The position numbers and the translations under genes were made by a program. From Massilia sp. H-1 (GTDB lineage: Bacteria > Pseudomonadota > Gammaproteobacteria > Burkholderiales > Burkholderiaceae_D), in NCBI GenBank assembly GCA_024703915.1, contig CP087969.1:3410001-3474000 (forward strand): a stretch of 64,000 bases of DNA, in the 5' to 3' direction. The notes under the pieces are model-generated. The model made no database searches, was not told the origin of the DNA, and saw only the letters and a program-made list of their open reading frames with translations. Shown one piece after another: positions 10,456-23,208 of the stretch (the first letter of the stretch is position 1; every line of letters starts with the position of its first letter).

Positions 10456-11136
10456 ATGAAATTACGTTTGAATAGCGCACTGCGCTTGCTGGCCACGATC
10501 GCCGCCATGGCCGTCGCGCAAGGCGCCGCAGCCCAGGCTGCGGGCCAATGGACCTTCAAAGGCGGCCTGGGCAAGATCACGCCGAAAGTCACCAGCGGCG
10601 ACGTCAGCGCGCCAGCCCTGCCGGGCAGCAAGGCCGACGTCAATCCCGACACCAAGCCGATCTTCGCGCTGGCCTACGGCCTGACCGACAATGTCTCGGT
10701 CGAGCTCGACCTGGGCTTGCCGTACAAGCACGAGATTTCGGGCGCAGGCGCGATCGAAGGCGTGGGCGTGGTCGGCACCGTCAAGTCGCTGCCGCCGACC
10801 CTGTTCGTGCACTACCGCTTCTTCAAGCCGGACGCGACCGTGCGTCCGTACGCGGGACTGGGCGCGACCTTCGCCTACTTCGCCAGCGAAACGGGTTCCG
10901 GCAAGATGACGGCCCTGTCCGACATCGGCGGTCCGCCGACCACGTTCTCGATCAAGAACAAGCTGGCCGCCACGCTCCAGATCGGCACCACGGTGGCGCT
11001 CAACGAGCGCTGGTTCGTCGATGCCAATATCAGCAAGACCTGGCTCAAGACCAAGGTCAGTTTCTCGTCCGGACAGACGCAGGACATGCAGCTCGATCCG
11101 CAGGCGGTGACGCTGGCAGTTGGCTACAAGTTCTGA
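10456..11136 (+). CDS. OmpW-family outer-membrane protein
   Basis: This is an intact 226-residue protein with a signal peptide (MKLRLNSALRLLATIAAMAVAQ, cleavage near AAA-QA). It is followed by alternating beta-strand sequence and the OmpW family signatures PTLFVHYRF, RPYAGLGATFAYF, WFVDANISKTWLKTK and a C-terminal aromatic residue (VGYKF). OmpW proteins are 8-stranded outer-membrane barrels linked to small hydrophobic solutes. It follows the two GDSL esterases with a 34-bp gap and ends before a strong terminator. It may be co-transcribed with the esterase copy 2, which is inference. Confidence 0.85.
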   Translation: MKLRLNSALRLLATIAAMAVAQGAAAQAAGQWTFKGGLGKITPKVTSGDVSAPALPGSKADVNPDTKPIFALAYGLTDNVSVELDLGLPYKHEISGAGAIEGVGVVGTVKSLPPTLFVHYRFFKPDATVRPYAGLGATFAYFASETGSGKMTALSDIGGPPTTFSIKNKLAATLQIGTTVALNERWFVDANISKTWLKTKVSFSSGQTQDMQLDPQAVTLAVGYKF

Positions 11137-11153
11137 CCTTTTGGCACAGCCAT

Positions 11154-11181
11154 AAAAAAAACCGCCGCGGCGGTTTTTTTT
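11154..11181. terminator. Strong bidirectional terminator after the OmpW gene
   Basis: A run of eight A is followed by ACCGCC, a GC spacer, GGCGGT and eight T. This symmetric structure can stop transcription from both sides. Confidence 0.8.
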
Positions 11182-11273
11182 ACGTCTGTCTCAGCGCGCT
11201 CCGCCAGGGATACACGGCGGCGGCCTGAGTGAGGACGACGGAATCACTTTCAACACTGAGCAGTGACAACGCC

Positions 11274-11297
11274 GTAAAAAACCCGCCGCAGCGGGTT
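11274..11297 (-). terminator. Terminator for gcdH on the minus strand
   Basis: AAACCCGC pairs with GCGGGTT around a short loop. On the minus strand the stem is followed by a T-run (A-run on the plus strand at 11275-11280). It lies just beyond the gcdH stop codon. Confidence 0.65.
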
Positions 11298-11305
11298 GGG
11301 GGCGA

Positions 11306-12487
11306 TTACTGGAAGGCTTGAATGCCGGTTTGCGCCCGGCCCAGGATCAGCGCGTGGATATCGTGCGTGCCTTCGTAGGTGTTGACCACCTCGAGGTTGA
11401 CCATGTGACGGATCACGCCGAATTCGTCCGAGATGCCGTTACCGCCGAGCATGTCGCGCGACGCGGGCGATGTCGAGCGACTTGCCGCAGGAATTGCGCT
11501 TCATCATCGAGGTGATTTCCACGGCGGCCGTGCTAAGCATCTTTCATGCGGCCCAGCTGCAGGCAGCCTTGCAGGCCGAGCGTGATCTCGGTTTGCATGT
11601 CGGCCAGTTTCTTTTGCACCAGCTGGTTGGCGGCCAGCGGACGGCCGAACTGCTGGCGGTCCAGGGTGTACTGACGGGCCGTGTGCCAGCACGCTTCGGC
11701 CGCGCCCAGCGCGCCCCAGGCGATGCCGTAGCGGGCCGAGTTCAGGCAGGTGAACGGACCCTTCAGGCCGCGCACGTCCGGGAAGGCGTTTTCTTCCGGG
11801 CAGAACACATTGTCCATGACGATTTCGCCGGTCACCGATGCGCGCAGGCCGAACTTGCCGTGGATGGCGGGCGCGGACAGGCTTAGCCATGCCTTTTCCA
11901 GCACGAAGCCGCGGATCGCGCCTTCATCGTCCTTGGCCCAGACCACGAACACGTCAGCCACAGGGGAATTGGTGATCCACATCTTGGCGCCGGTCAGCGC
12001 GTAGCCGCCCGGTACTTTCTTGGCGCGGGTGATCATCGAGCCAGGGTCGGAACCGTGGTTCGGCTCGGTCAGGCCGAAGCAGCCGATCCATTCGCCGGTG
12101 GCCAGTTTCGGCAGGTATTTCTGGCGCTGTTCTTCGGTGCCGAACTCGTAGATCGGCACCATGACCAGCGACGATTGCACGCTCATCATCGAGCGGTAGC
12201 CCGAATCGATGCGCTCGACTTCGCGCGATCAAGCCGTACGCCACGTAATTGAGGCCTGGACCGCCGTATTGTTCAGGAATGGTCGGTCCCAGCAAGCCCA
12301 GCTCGCCCATTTCGCGGAAGATCGAGGTATCCATCTGCTCGTGGCGGAAGGCTTCCAGGATGCGCGGCGCCAGCTTGTCCTGACAGTAAGCGGCAGCGGC
12401 GTCGCGCACCATGCGCTCGTCGTCGCTCAGCTGGTTGTTCAGAAGAAGCGGGTCGTCCCAGTGAAATTGGGCTTTTGCTTGGGTCAT
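11306..12487 (-). CDS. gcdH: Glutaryl-CoA dehydrogenase
   Basis: This FAD-dependent acyl-CoA dehydrogenase oxidises and decarboxylates glutaryl-CoA to crotonyl-CoA in lysine and tryptophan degradation. The start is [17 protein letters not shown] at 12487. Visible signatures are [32 protein letters not shown], the GcdH-type [16 protein letters not shown], and the C-terminal [21 protein letters not shown] cut here to its core [11 protein letters not shown], with the catalytic Glu in YEGTHD. The length is about 393 residues. Breaks occur at about 11466, 11531-11540, 11881-11887 and 12229, two of them GCCGGC replacements. It is a single gene with its own terminator. Confidence 0.88.
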
Positions 12488-12561
12488 GGCAGGTCCTGTC
12501 TCAGTGTGATTTATGTAAAGCGGGGCGCAAGTTGTATAGACTACTTGCCGAATCCATAATT

Positions 12562-13069
12562 TTACCGCGTTTGCGTGCTTCCGAACTGTCCGCCGTGAAA
12601 AATCAGCGAGGCCTGTGGGTGGAATGCACAATCTTCCACTTCACCCACGAAAATGACGTGGTCGCCCTCCGGGTAGCGGCTGCGGTTGTGGCATTCGAAC
12701 CAGGCCGACGCCCCCTTGAGGATGGGCTGGCCGGTGCGCGACAGTTCGTATTCGACGTCGCCGAAGGGGTTTTCCGTGCGCCGCGAAAAGCGCGTGGCCA
12801 GGTGGGCCTGCTCGGCGCCCAGCACATTGATCACATAGTGCGAATTGCCGCTGAAGACGGGCAGGCTGTTGGCCACATTGCCCAGGCTCCACAGCACCAG
12901 CGGCGGATTGAGCGACACGGAATTGAAGGAACTGGCCGTCAGGCCGCGGAAGCTGCCGTCGGCCAGGCGGGTGGTAATGACGGTGACGCCGGTGGCGAAC
13001 TGCGACAGGGCCTGGCGAAATTGCGCTTCGTCGAAGTCGCGCCCTCGGCGCGGGGGAGCTAGTGTTCAT
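12562..13069 (-). CDS. Flavin reductase-like (FMN-binding) protein
   Basis: This protein of about 168 residues belongs to the flavin reductase/HpaC-like family. After a single-base loss near 13038 the frame continues [18 protein letters not shown], then [18 protein letters not shown] (the FMN-binding block), AHLATRF and a C-terminal [10 protein letters not shown] with a final histidine-rich segment. Such proteins reduce FMN with NAD(P)H and feed monooxygenases, but no oxygenase partner lies next to it. It may be a generic or orphan reductase. Confidence 0.8.
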
Positions 13070-13205
13070 GCTTGCCTCGAGCCGGTCGGCCCTGTCGGAT
13101 ATATGCCATTATGCCAAATTTTGGCCTCCCAAGGCGAAGCCGTGGCACATCGGCATGCTTTTGCGTTACAGTTGAGACCATGATTTATGTATATCGAGGT
13201 GTGTA

Positions 13206-13745
13206 ATGACGAACCCATCTGCGTCGCAGGTCGCGGTGCTGGGCGGCGGTTGTTTTTGGTGCCTGGAAGCGGTGTACCTGGAAATGCGCGGCGTGCTGCG
13301 CGTCGAGTCCGGCTACATGGGCGGCCACGATCCGGCGCCCACCTACGACGCGGTGTGCAATGGCGCCACCGGCCACGCCGAAGTGGTGCGGATCGAGTTC
13401 GATCCGGCTCAGGTCAGCTACCACGATGTGCTCGAAGTATTTTTCACCATCCACGACCCGACCACGCCCAACCGCCAGGGCAACGACGTCGGCACCCAGT
13501 ACCGTTCCGTGATCTTTGTTGATTCTCCGGAGCAAGAAGCGACCGCGCGCAAGGTCATCGCCGAGATGGCGGTGGTGTGGGACGGCCCGATCGTGACCGA
13601 GGTGGCGCCGCTGGCCCCCTGGTACAAGGCCGAGGATTATCACCAGAATTATTTCGCCCAGCACCCGCTGCAAGGCTATTGCGCCTTCGTGGTGGCACCA
13701 AAAGTCGCCAAGTTTCGTAAGACATTTACCGACAGGTTAAAATAG
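13206..13745 (+). CDS. msrA: Peptide-methionine (S)-S-oxide reductase A
   Basis: This intact 179-residue enzyme repairs methionine-S-sulfoxide in proteins. The active-site motif is VLGGGCFWCLEAVY (GCFWC), followed by VESGYMGG, TGHAEVVRIEFDP, FFTIHDPTTPNRQGND and EDYHQNYF, all standard. The start at 13206 follows GAGGTGTGTA. The frame is unbroken and it contains no GCCGGC site. Confidence 0.93.
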   Translation: MTNPSASQVAVLGGGCFWCLEAVYLEMRGVLRVESGYMGGHDPAPTYDAVCNGATGHAEVVRIEFDPAQVSYHDVLEVFFTIHDPTTPNRQGNDVGTQYRSVIFVDSPEQEATARKVIAEMAVVWDGPIVTEVAPLAPWYKAEDYHQNYFAQHPLQGYCAFVVAPKVAKFRKTFTDRLK

Positions 13746-13806
13746 CGCCTGGCTTAAGCAGACCGCGCGGTCTGTCTTTACTTGTGCAACAGGATCGGAC
13801 TTCTCG

Positions 13807-14853
13807 ATGAAGGTAGTGATCGTCGACGACACGCACATCAACCTCGTGCTGATGTCGCGTCTGATGGAAAAGCTCGATGGCGTTTCGACGGTGGCGTTCC
13901 AGTCCGCGCGCAAGCGCTGGACTGGTGCCGCGCGCATCCGTACGACCTGCTGATCCTCGACTACATGATGCCCGACATTAACGGGCTCGATTTCATTTCC
14001 CAGCTCGATCCCGATCCGCGCGCCCGCCCGCCGGTGCTGATGGTCACCGCCAGCCAGGACGTGGAAATCCGCCACCGCGCGCTGGAAAACGGCGCCAACG
14101 ATTTCCTGATCAAGCCGATCGACAAGGTCGAATTCTTGGCCCGCACGCGCAACATGCTCGAATTGCGGCGCGCCACGGTGGCCCTGCAAAACCGGGCCAG
14201 CTGGCTGGCCAGCGAAGTGGCCAAGGCCACCGCCGAACTGCGCGCGCGAGCAGGAAACCATCGTGCTGCTGTGCCGCGCCTCCGAATACCGCGATCCCGA
14301 GACCGGCGCCCACATCCAGCGCATGGCCCACTATTCGCGCCTGATCGCCGCCGAACTGGGCCTGTCCGAAGCCGAGCAGGAAAACATCCTCAATGCCGCG
14401 CCCATGCACGACATCGGCAAGGTCGGCACGCCCGACACCATCTTGCTCAAGCCGGGCCGCCTGAACCAGGAAGAAATGGAAGTGATGCGCCAGCACGCGC
14501 TGATCGGCTACAACATCCTCAAGAGCGGCGAGACGCGGATGCTGCAGCTGGCCGCCGAAATCGCCTACTCGCACCACGAACGCTACGACGGCACCGGCTA
14601 TCCGAACGGGCTCAAGGGCGACGCGATCCCGCTGGCCGGACGCATCGTGGCCGTGGCCGACGTGTTCGACGCCCTGACCAATGTGCGTCCCTACAAGACC
14701 GCCTGGTCGCTCGATGCGGCGCGCAACTTCCTGGTGGAAAACAGCGGCAGCCACTTCGATCCGAAATGCGTCGACGCCCTGATGCGGCGCTGGAGCGACG
14801 TGCTCGAGATCCGCGACCGCCTCGACGACAGCGCCACGCGCGACGCGGCCTGA
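13807..14853 (+). CDS. Response regulator with HD-GYP c-di-GMP phosphodiesterase domain (RpfG type)
   Basis: A receiver domain (about residues 1-120: VVIVDDTHINLVL, phospho-acceptor in LLILDYMMPDINGL, conserved Lys in FLIKPID) is joined to an HD-GYP domain (about 165-340). The metal-binding HD is in APMHDIGKVGTPD, and the second signature is HHERYDGTGYPNG, so all ligands of an active c-di-GMP hydrolase are present. Breaks are near 13907 and 14246. The next gene, a hybrid histidine kinase, starts 12 bp downstream and is its likely cognate input. Confidence 0.9.
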
Positions 14854-14864
14854 GCTAAGCCACC

Positions 14865-17222
<2,358 letters not shown>

Positions 17223-17231
17223 GCTGACGCG

Positions 17232-18429
17232 CTACTGGTACATATAGCGGCGCGACCAGGGTATCGACGACGGGTCCTTGCCCGCCTTGCGGCACACGAT
17301 CTGGTACAGGCTGATCCAGTCATTGGTGAACGCGTAGGTGCAGCTTAGGCCAGGTACACATGCCAGATCCGGAACTTGCGCCCGTCGGTCAGCGTCTTGA
17401 TGGTCGCGGCATTGGCTTCGAAATTGTCGGTCCAGGCCGCGCAGGTGCGCGCATAGTGGCGCCGCAGGTTTTCCACGTCGATCGCTTCCAGTCCCCCTTC
17501 CTGCATGGTGCGCAGCACCGTTCCCACATGCCCCAGCTCGCCGTGCGGAAACACGTAGCGCTGAATGAACTCGCCGCCGCCAAACGAGCGCAGCGCGGCT
17601 GTCGACATCGGTGGTGGTGATGCCGTGATTCATGGCCACGCCGTTGTCGTCCAGCAGGTCGCGCACGCGCGAAATAGGCCGCCAGGTGGCGCAAGCCCAC
17701 GTGCTCGAACATGCCGACGCTGGTGATGCGGTCGAACTTGCCGCGCACGTCGCGGTAATCCTCGACCCGGATCTCGACCAGGTGCCCCATGCCTAGCCCC
17801 GCGCCAGCCTGTTCGCGCGCCAGCTGCGCCTGGTTCTCGGACAAGGTGATGCCGGTGCAGCGGGCGCCGTAGCGCTGGGCCGCGCGGATCGCCAGCGCGC
17901 CCCAGCCGCAGCCGATGTCGAGCAGGCTCTGGCCCGGGCGCAAGCCGATCTTGCGCAGGATATGGTCGATTTTTTTGTGCTGGGCCTCGGCCAGGGTTTC
18001 GTCGCCCTGCTCGAAATAGGCGCACGAGTACACCATGCCCGGATCGAGCCAGGCTTGATAAAAATCATTCGATACGTCGTAGTGATAGCGGATCGCGGCC
18101 GCGTCCAGCGCGTGTGGGTGGCGCTGCGCCAGGCGCGCAGCAGGCGGTTGCGCGGCACGCTGGCCGCGGCCAGCTGGCCGACCACCTCGAGCATGTCGCG
18201 CGCGGCCGCTCACGCGAATGGCGCCCTCGACATAGGCCGTGCCCAGGCTGTACAGCGAAGGCGTGCGCAGGTAGCGCAGCGCGCCGGCGTCGGGAATGTG
18301 GACCGTCACGCGCGGCGCCTCGGGCGAAAAATCGAGGCGCTGCCCGTTCCACAGTTCGATCCGCAGCGGCAGCGTCAGCTTGCCGCGCAGCCCTGCGCTC
18401 CACGCCTTGAGTCGGATCTGGTCGAACAC
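17232..18429 (-). CDS. cfa: Cyclopropane-fatty-acyl-phospholipid synthase family methyltransferase
   Basis: This SAM-dependent enzyme cyclopropanates unsaturated acyl chains of membrane lipids. The start is probably a GTG at 18429. Motifs are IRYHYDVSNDFYQAWL, MVYSCAYF, LLDIGCGWGALAIRAA (SAM site), TGITLSENQ, DRITSVGMFEHVG and the C-terminal AFTNDWISLYQIVCRK. The length of about 400 residues is usual for the proteobacterial enzyme. Breaks occur at 17343-17350, about 17607, about 17672, about 17793 and about 18205. The stop lies 10 bp from the convergent kinase stop. Confidence 0.87.
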
Positions 18430-18483
18430 CGCACACCTCCTGGGAAAGACAGGCGCAGGCGGCGCGCGAAGGCGCGTGCCGCG

Positions 18484-19160
18484 CTAGGGTTGCAAGCGCT
18501 CGCGCACCCAACTGCCGTCCGGCTGCAGTGTGTACGCGATACGGTCGTGAAAACGTGAACGGCGGCCTTGCCAGAATTCCAGCCGTTCCGGTACCAGGCG
18601 GAAACCGCCCCAGTGGTCTGGACGCGGCGGTTCCTCGCCGAATTGCTGCGCAACGGCTTGGTATTGGTCTTCCAGTGCTGCACGGTTGGCGATCGGCATG
18701 CTTTGCGCCGAGGCGATGGCGGACAGCCTACTCTTGAGCGGACGGCTGTGGAAATAGGTGTCGCTCTCGGCCCCGGAAGTTCGCTCAACCTTACCTTCGA
18801 TCCGGATCTGGCGTTCTAGTTCAGGCCAAAAAAACAGCAGGGCGGCGTGCGGATTGGCGGCCAGCTGGCGGCCTTTCTGGCTGTCGTAATGTGGTGTACC
18901 AGGTGAAGCCGCGCGTCGAATTGTTTGATTAATACAATACGGGAGGTCGGCCGTCCCTGGTCGTCCACGGTGGACACGCTCATCGCGTTCGGTTCGTTCA
19001 CCTCGGCCTTGAGGGCTTGCTCGAACCAGGCGGTAAATTGCGCAACCGGATCGGCGGCCACATCGTTTTCGCTGAGCGTGGCCTGGCCGTAATCCTTGCG
19101 CAGGGCAGCGACCGCCTCGCCCGGCGTGAGGGGCCGGGCGATGCCGCGCCGCATTTGCAT
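18484..19160 (-). CDS. pdxH: Pyridoxamine 5'-phosphate oxidase
   Basis: This FMN enzyme oxidises PNP/PMP to pyridoxal phosphate. Signatures are [84 protein letters not shown] and SRFHDRI. Compensating indels lie at about 18893-18915. The upstream reading frame is continuous with the preceding hemerythrin gene, with no stop codon between them. Candidate starts are the two ATGs at 19160 and 19154, but neither has a clear ribosome site. Either a stop has been lost to an indel or the two domains are fused; the boundary given here is provisional. Confidence 0.85.
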
Positions 19161-19663
19161 GGCGTCGCCCAGCTGCCCCATTTGCGCCGGGCTGAACAGG
19201 CGCATCGCCATCGGTGCGATCTGGCCTTCTTCGCGTTCCATGTGGTTGGCATACATGTCGCCGAAGCGGCGCACGTCGTTCTCGCGCAGCACGGCCGCGC
19301 CGCCACTGGCAACCGCCTTGAGCTGCTCGTGCAGCCCTTGCCACATCGCATCCATCTGGTTGTGTTCCGACAGAATCACCGGTACCAGCTGCGCCAGCAG
19401 CGCGGCATCTTCGTCGCGCGCTCGCCTGCAGCATGGGGATCAGGTCGTGTTCTTCGTCTTCGTGGTGCAGGTGGGCCGCCTGGTCGAAATACTTGATCAC
19501 GGCCGCCGCCGCCTGCTGCGCCTGCTCGTCGGCGCCATGCATGCCGCAGGTGCGCGCACAGCTTCTCGAGCGTGGCGAGCTGTTTGCGGATGCGGTCGTG
19601 GCAGTGCTTGAGCACGGCGATCGGCTGGTCGAAACCGGGGGCGGGGTCGGGCAGGATGTGCAT
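19161..19663 (-). CDS. Hemerythrin-domain protein
   Basis: This helical protein of about 170 residues begins [25 protein letters not shown]. It shows the spaced iron ligands of hemerythrin-like proteins in [30 protein letters not shown] and [12 protein letters not shown]. Such proteins bind a di-iron centre and sense or carry O2, NO or iron. Breaks are near 19420 and 19550. No stop codon separates it from pdxH in the printed sequence. Function beyond di-iron binding cannot be read from sequence. Confidence 0.8.
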
Positions 19664-19745
19664 GATGGTGCTTTCGAAGGTTGCTAGACTGATGACAGCC
19701 TCATTTTAGAGCAGACCGATCTGCCGCGTCCGTTAAAATGGGAGG

Positions 19746-20596
19746 ATGACTACCATTACACCCCCTATTTTTCCGGCTGGAAGCGGACCAGGTCGACAGC
19801 GAACGCCGTTTCGGCGGCATCGGCCGCCTGTACGGCCAGGCCGCGCTGGAGCGCTTTCGCGCCGCCCACGTGTGCGTGGTCGGCGTCGGCGGCGTCGGTT
19901 CCTGGGTGGTCGAGGCGCTGGCCCGCAGCGCGGTCGGCCAGCTGACGCTGATCGACCTCGACAACGTGGCCGAATCGAACATCAACCGCCAGATCCAGGC
20001 ATTGTCGGGCACCATTGGCCAGGCCAAGATCGGCGCGCTGGCCGAGCGCATCGCCCAGATCAATCCGTTCTGCCAGGTGCACCTGATCGAAGACTTCGTC
20101 GATCCCGACAACCTCGACCAGATGATTGGCGGCAAGGGCTACGATTACGTGGTGGACGCGATCGACAGTGTGCGCTGCAAGGCCGCGCTGATCGCCTATT
20201 GCCGCGACCATAGCATTCCCGTCATTACCATCGGCAGCGCATGGGCCAGGTCGATGCCACCCGCATCGAGGTGCGCGACATGTCCAAGACCGAACAGGAG
20301 CCGCTGCTCAAGATGGTGCGCAAGCGCTTGCGCAGCCAGTATGGCTTCCCGCGCAGCATCAAGACCAAATTCCATGTCGATGCCGTGTTTTCGATGGAAC
20401 CGGTGACGATGCCGGAAACCGACGCCAGTTGCGAAATCGATGCCGTGACCGGCCTCAATTGCGCTTAAGCTTCGGCTCGAGCATGGTGGTGACCGCCACC
20501 TTCGGCATGATTGCCATGCCTAGCCACGTACTGATTGCGCTGGCCAAGCCGCCCGCAGCCGAGACTGTGCAGGCGGAAGATGCCTTGTTATCATAG
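19746..20596 (+). CDS. tcdA: tRNA threonylcarbamoyladenosine dehydratase (TcdA/CsdL)
   Basis: This E1-like enzyme cyclises t6A37 to ct6A with ATP. The Rossmann adenylation motif is VCVVGVGGVGSWVVEALARS, followed by LIDLDNVAESNINRQIQAL, DYVVDAIDSVRCKAALI, VDATRIEVRDMSKTEQEP and GLNCA. The repaired length of about 280 residues fits. The first ATG at 19746 abuts the only GGAGG, so the start is uncertain. Breaks are at about 19783, 20242, 20463-20470 and 20519-20525; the last two are GCCGGC-type replacements. It acts downstream of TsaC, which is encoded at 6156. Confidence 0.88.
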
Positions 20597-20635
20597 AATC
20601 GACACTGACATTCCACCCAATTGAAAGAACACACG

Positions 20636-21233
20636 ATGATGCGACGTTCCCTGTTTGTCCTGATGATCTGCGCCCATGCAAGGGGCAATGGCCCAGAACG
20701 CCTAGCCAGAGCGCTTCCGCTGCCCAGCCGCAGGAAACGCCGGTTGCGCCGGTTGCTCCGGTTGCTCCGGTTGCCCCGGTCGCTCCCGTGGCCCCGGTGG
20801 CGCCGCTGCCTGCCACGCCGGCCGAAGCCGTGACCCCGCCGCCGGTGGTGGCCCCGGTCCCCGTGGTACCGGCCGAACCGGTACTCGAGCCGCTGGTCAA
20901 AACCGATACCGTCATCGGCAAGGGTGCCGAGGCCATGCCCGGCTCCAAGGTCTTCGTCCATTACACCGGCTGGCTGTACAAGCCGATGGCGCCGCGCCAG
21001 CGCGGCCGCCAGTTCCGATTCGTCCATCAGCCGCGGCGAGCCGCTCGAATTCGTGCTGGGCACCGGCCGCGTGATCAAGGGTTGGGACCAGGGCATCAAG
21101 GGCATGCGGGTGGGCGGCAAGCGCACCCTGATCATCCCGAGCCACCTGGCCTACAGTTCGCGCGGCGCTCAGCACCATGATCGGGCCGGGCGCCGACCTG
21201 ATTTTCGATGTACAGCTGGTCGACGTCAAATAA
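20636..21233 (+). CDS. FKBP-type peptidyl-prolyl cis-trans isomerase with Pro-Ala-Val linker
   Basis: A secreted FKBP follows a signal-like N-terminus ([13 protein letters not shown]) and a low-complexity linker of seven or so Val-Ala-Pro units. The FKBP domain shows [13 protein letters not shown], a repaired [18 protein letters not shown] read here as two pieces, [26 protein letters not shown] and [10 protein letters not shown]. The key active-site residues Y, D, W and the final F/V strand are present. Breaks lie near 20675-20705 (including GCCTAGCC), 20998, 21028 and 21170. It is likely periplasmic. The start is at 20636 or 20639. Confidence 0.83.
20742..20804 (+). repeat. Tandem 9-nt repeat encoding Val-Ala-Pro units
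   Basis: About seven imperfect copies of GTTGCTCCG/GTCGCCCCG lie in frame inside the FKBP gene. They encode a flexible periplasmic linker and could vary in copy number by slippage. Confidence 0.75.
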
Positions 21234-21263
21234 TCCAACCAACGCCAAGGCGGGGAGAACTGC

Positions 21264-22193
21264 ATGAGAATCGCGAACGATGTCACTGAATTGATCGGCA
21301 ATACCCCGCTGGTGCGCATTCGCAGCCTGGCCAAGGGCGCCAAGCGCCGAAATCCTGGCCAAGCTCGAGTTCTACAACCCGGCCCACAGCGTCAAGGACC
21401 GGATCGGCCTGGCCATGATCGAGGCGGCCGAGGCGGCTTACCGGATCGGCCCGGACACCGTGATCGTCGAGCCGACCAGCGGCAACACCGGCATCGCGCT
21501 GGCCATGGTGTGCGCCGCGCGCGGCTACCGCTGCAAGCTGGTCATGCCTGAAACCATGAGCAGCGAGCGCCGCATCCTGCTGCGCGCCTATGGCGCCGAG
21601 CTGGTGCTCACGCCCGGGCCCGAAGGCATGCTGGGCGCGATCCGCACGGCCGAGGAAATGGTCGCCGCCAATCCGAACTACTTCATGCCGCAGCAGTTCA
21701 ACAATCCCGCCAATCCCGACGTCCACCGCCGCACCACGGCCGAGGAAATCTGGCGCGATACCGACGGCCAGGTTGACATCCTGGTGGCTAAGCGTGGGCA
21801 CCGGCGGCACCATCACGGGCGTTTCCGAAGTGATCAAATCGCGCAAGCCGGGCTTCCAGGCCATCGCGGTCGAACCGGAAGCCTCGCCCATGCTGTCCAA
21901 GGGAACCAAGGGCCCGCACCCGATCCAGGGCATCGGCGCCGGTTTCGTGCTTAGGCCGTGCTCAATACGCACAGCTACGACGAAGTCATCACCGTCAAGA
22001 ACGACGATGCCTTCGCCACCGCGCGGCGGCCAGCCAGGAAGGCTTGCTGGTCGGGATTTCGTCGGGCGCGGCGCTGTGGGCCGCACTGCAGGTGGCGCGC
22101 CGCCCGGAGAACGCGGGCAAGCTGATCGTCACCATCATTCCATCGTTCGGCGAGCGCTATCTGTCGACCGCGCTGTACGCCAATCTGGCCTGA
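21264..22193 (+). CDS. cysK: Cysteine synthase (O-acetylserine sulfhydrylase, CysK type)
   Basis: This PLP enzyme forms cysteine from O-acetylserine and sulfide. It starts [19 protein letters not shown] after CGGGGAG. The PLP lysine is in [11 protein letters not shown], the phosphate and substrate loop is [12 protein letters not shown], and [50 protein letters not shown] and [12 protein letters not shown] follow. The length is about 310 residues. I favour CysK over CysM from SGNTGIALA and GERYLSTAL. Breaks are at about 21349, 21425, 21788-21794, 21949 and 22022. Confidence 0.87.
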
Positions 22194-22199
22194 TCCGGC

Positions 22200-23182
22200 T
22201 CAGTGCGCGGCGCCGTGCAGGGTGCAGCCGTGCACGGTGGTGCCCTGTTCCACCTGCAGCGTGCAGTGGTGGATCGCGTAGTCTTCCTTGAGGTGGGCGA
22301 CGATCGTGTCGATCGCGGCGTCGCCCGGATAGCCTGAGGGGATCACCAGGTGCGCGGTCAGCGCATTTTCGGTCGTGCTCATGGCCCAGATGTGCAAGTC
22401 GTGGATGGCCGTCACGCCCGGCTGCGACTGCAGGAATTGGCTGACCTGGGCCGCATCCACATTTTCCGGCACCGCCGCCAGCACCATGCGCAGCGATTCC
22501 TTGAGCAGCGCCCAGGTGCTGCCCAGGATGAACAGCACGATCACGATACTGACCACCGGATCGAGCCAGCTCCAGCCGGTAGCCATGATGGCCAGGCCGG
22601 ACACCACCACCCCGAGCGAGATCACGGCGTCGGCCGCCATGTGCTGATAGGCGCCGCGCACATTGATGTCGTCCTTGCTGCTTAGCCATGAACAGCCAGG
22701 CCGAGAAGCCGTTGACCGCCACCCCGATCGCCGCCACCACCGCCACCGTCACCCCGGCCACCGGGGCCGGGTTGGCGATGCGCTGCACGGCTTCCCAGCC
22801 GATCGCGCCGCAGGCCATCATCAGCAGCAGCGCGTTGAGCAGGGCCGCCAGGATCGAGGAGCTGCGCAGGCCGTAGGTGAAGCGTCCGCTCGGCGATTTT
22901 TTGGCCAGCACCGCCGCGCCCCAGGCCAGCATCAGTCCCAGCACGTCCGACAGGTTGTGGCTAGGCGTCGGCCATCAGCGCGGTCGAATGGGCGATGAAA
23001 CCGTAGCCGAACTCGATCGCCACGAACAGCGTGTTCAGGCCGATCGCCAGCGCGAAGGCGCGCTCGTTGCCGTTCGGCGCGGCGTGGTGGTGATGGTGGC
23101 CGTGGCCGTGATCATGGCCGTGATCGTGATCGTGATCATGATCATGATCGTGGTCGTGATGGTCGTGGTGTGCGGATGTCAT
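22200..23182 (-). CDS. Cation diffusion facilitator metal exporter with His/Asp-rich N-terminus
   Basis: This is a CDF-family efflux protein (ZitB/CzcD type) of about 325 residues. Residues 5-35 are almost entirely His, Asp and Gly, a likely Zn/Co buffer segment. Six membrane spans follow. The transport-site motif is in ALMADAGHNLSDV (repaired at about 22963) and the second in [16 protein letters not shown] (HxxxD). The cytoplasmic C-terminal domain has [20 protein letters not shown]. Breaks at 22680-22687 and about 22963 are both GCCGGC replacements. It starts 26 bp after the M16 peptidase stop, in the same direction. Confidence 0.88.
23106..23170. repeat. Low-complexity GATCGTGATCATG repeat encoding the His/Asp tract
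   Basis: Repeated hexamer-like units (ATGATC, GTGATC, GTGGTC) lie within the 5' end of the CDF exporter gene. They are coding repeats, not a CRISPR, because there are no unique spacers. Confidence 0.7.
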
Positions 23183-23208
23183 GGGCTATGTGGCTGGTCG
23201 GTGGCTGT

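Noticed and set aside
20742..20804. Possible minisatellite
   Set aside because: It is an in-frame Val-Ala-Pro linker between the signal peptide and the FKBP domain.
23106..23170. Possible CRISPR or satellite repeat
   Set aside because: The repeats are in frame and encode a His/Asp-rich metal-binding tract; there are no spacers and no cas genes.
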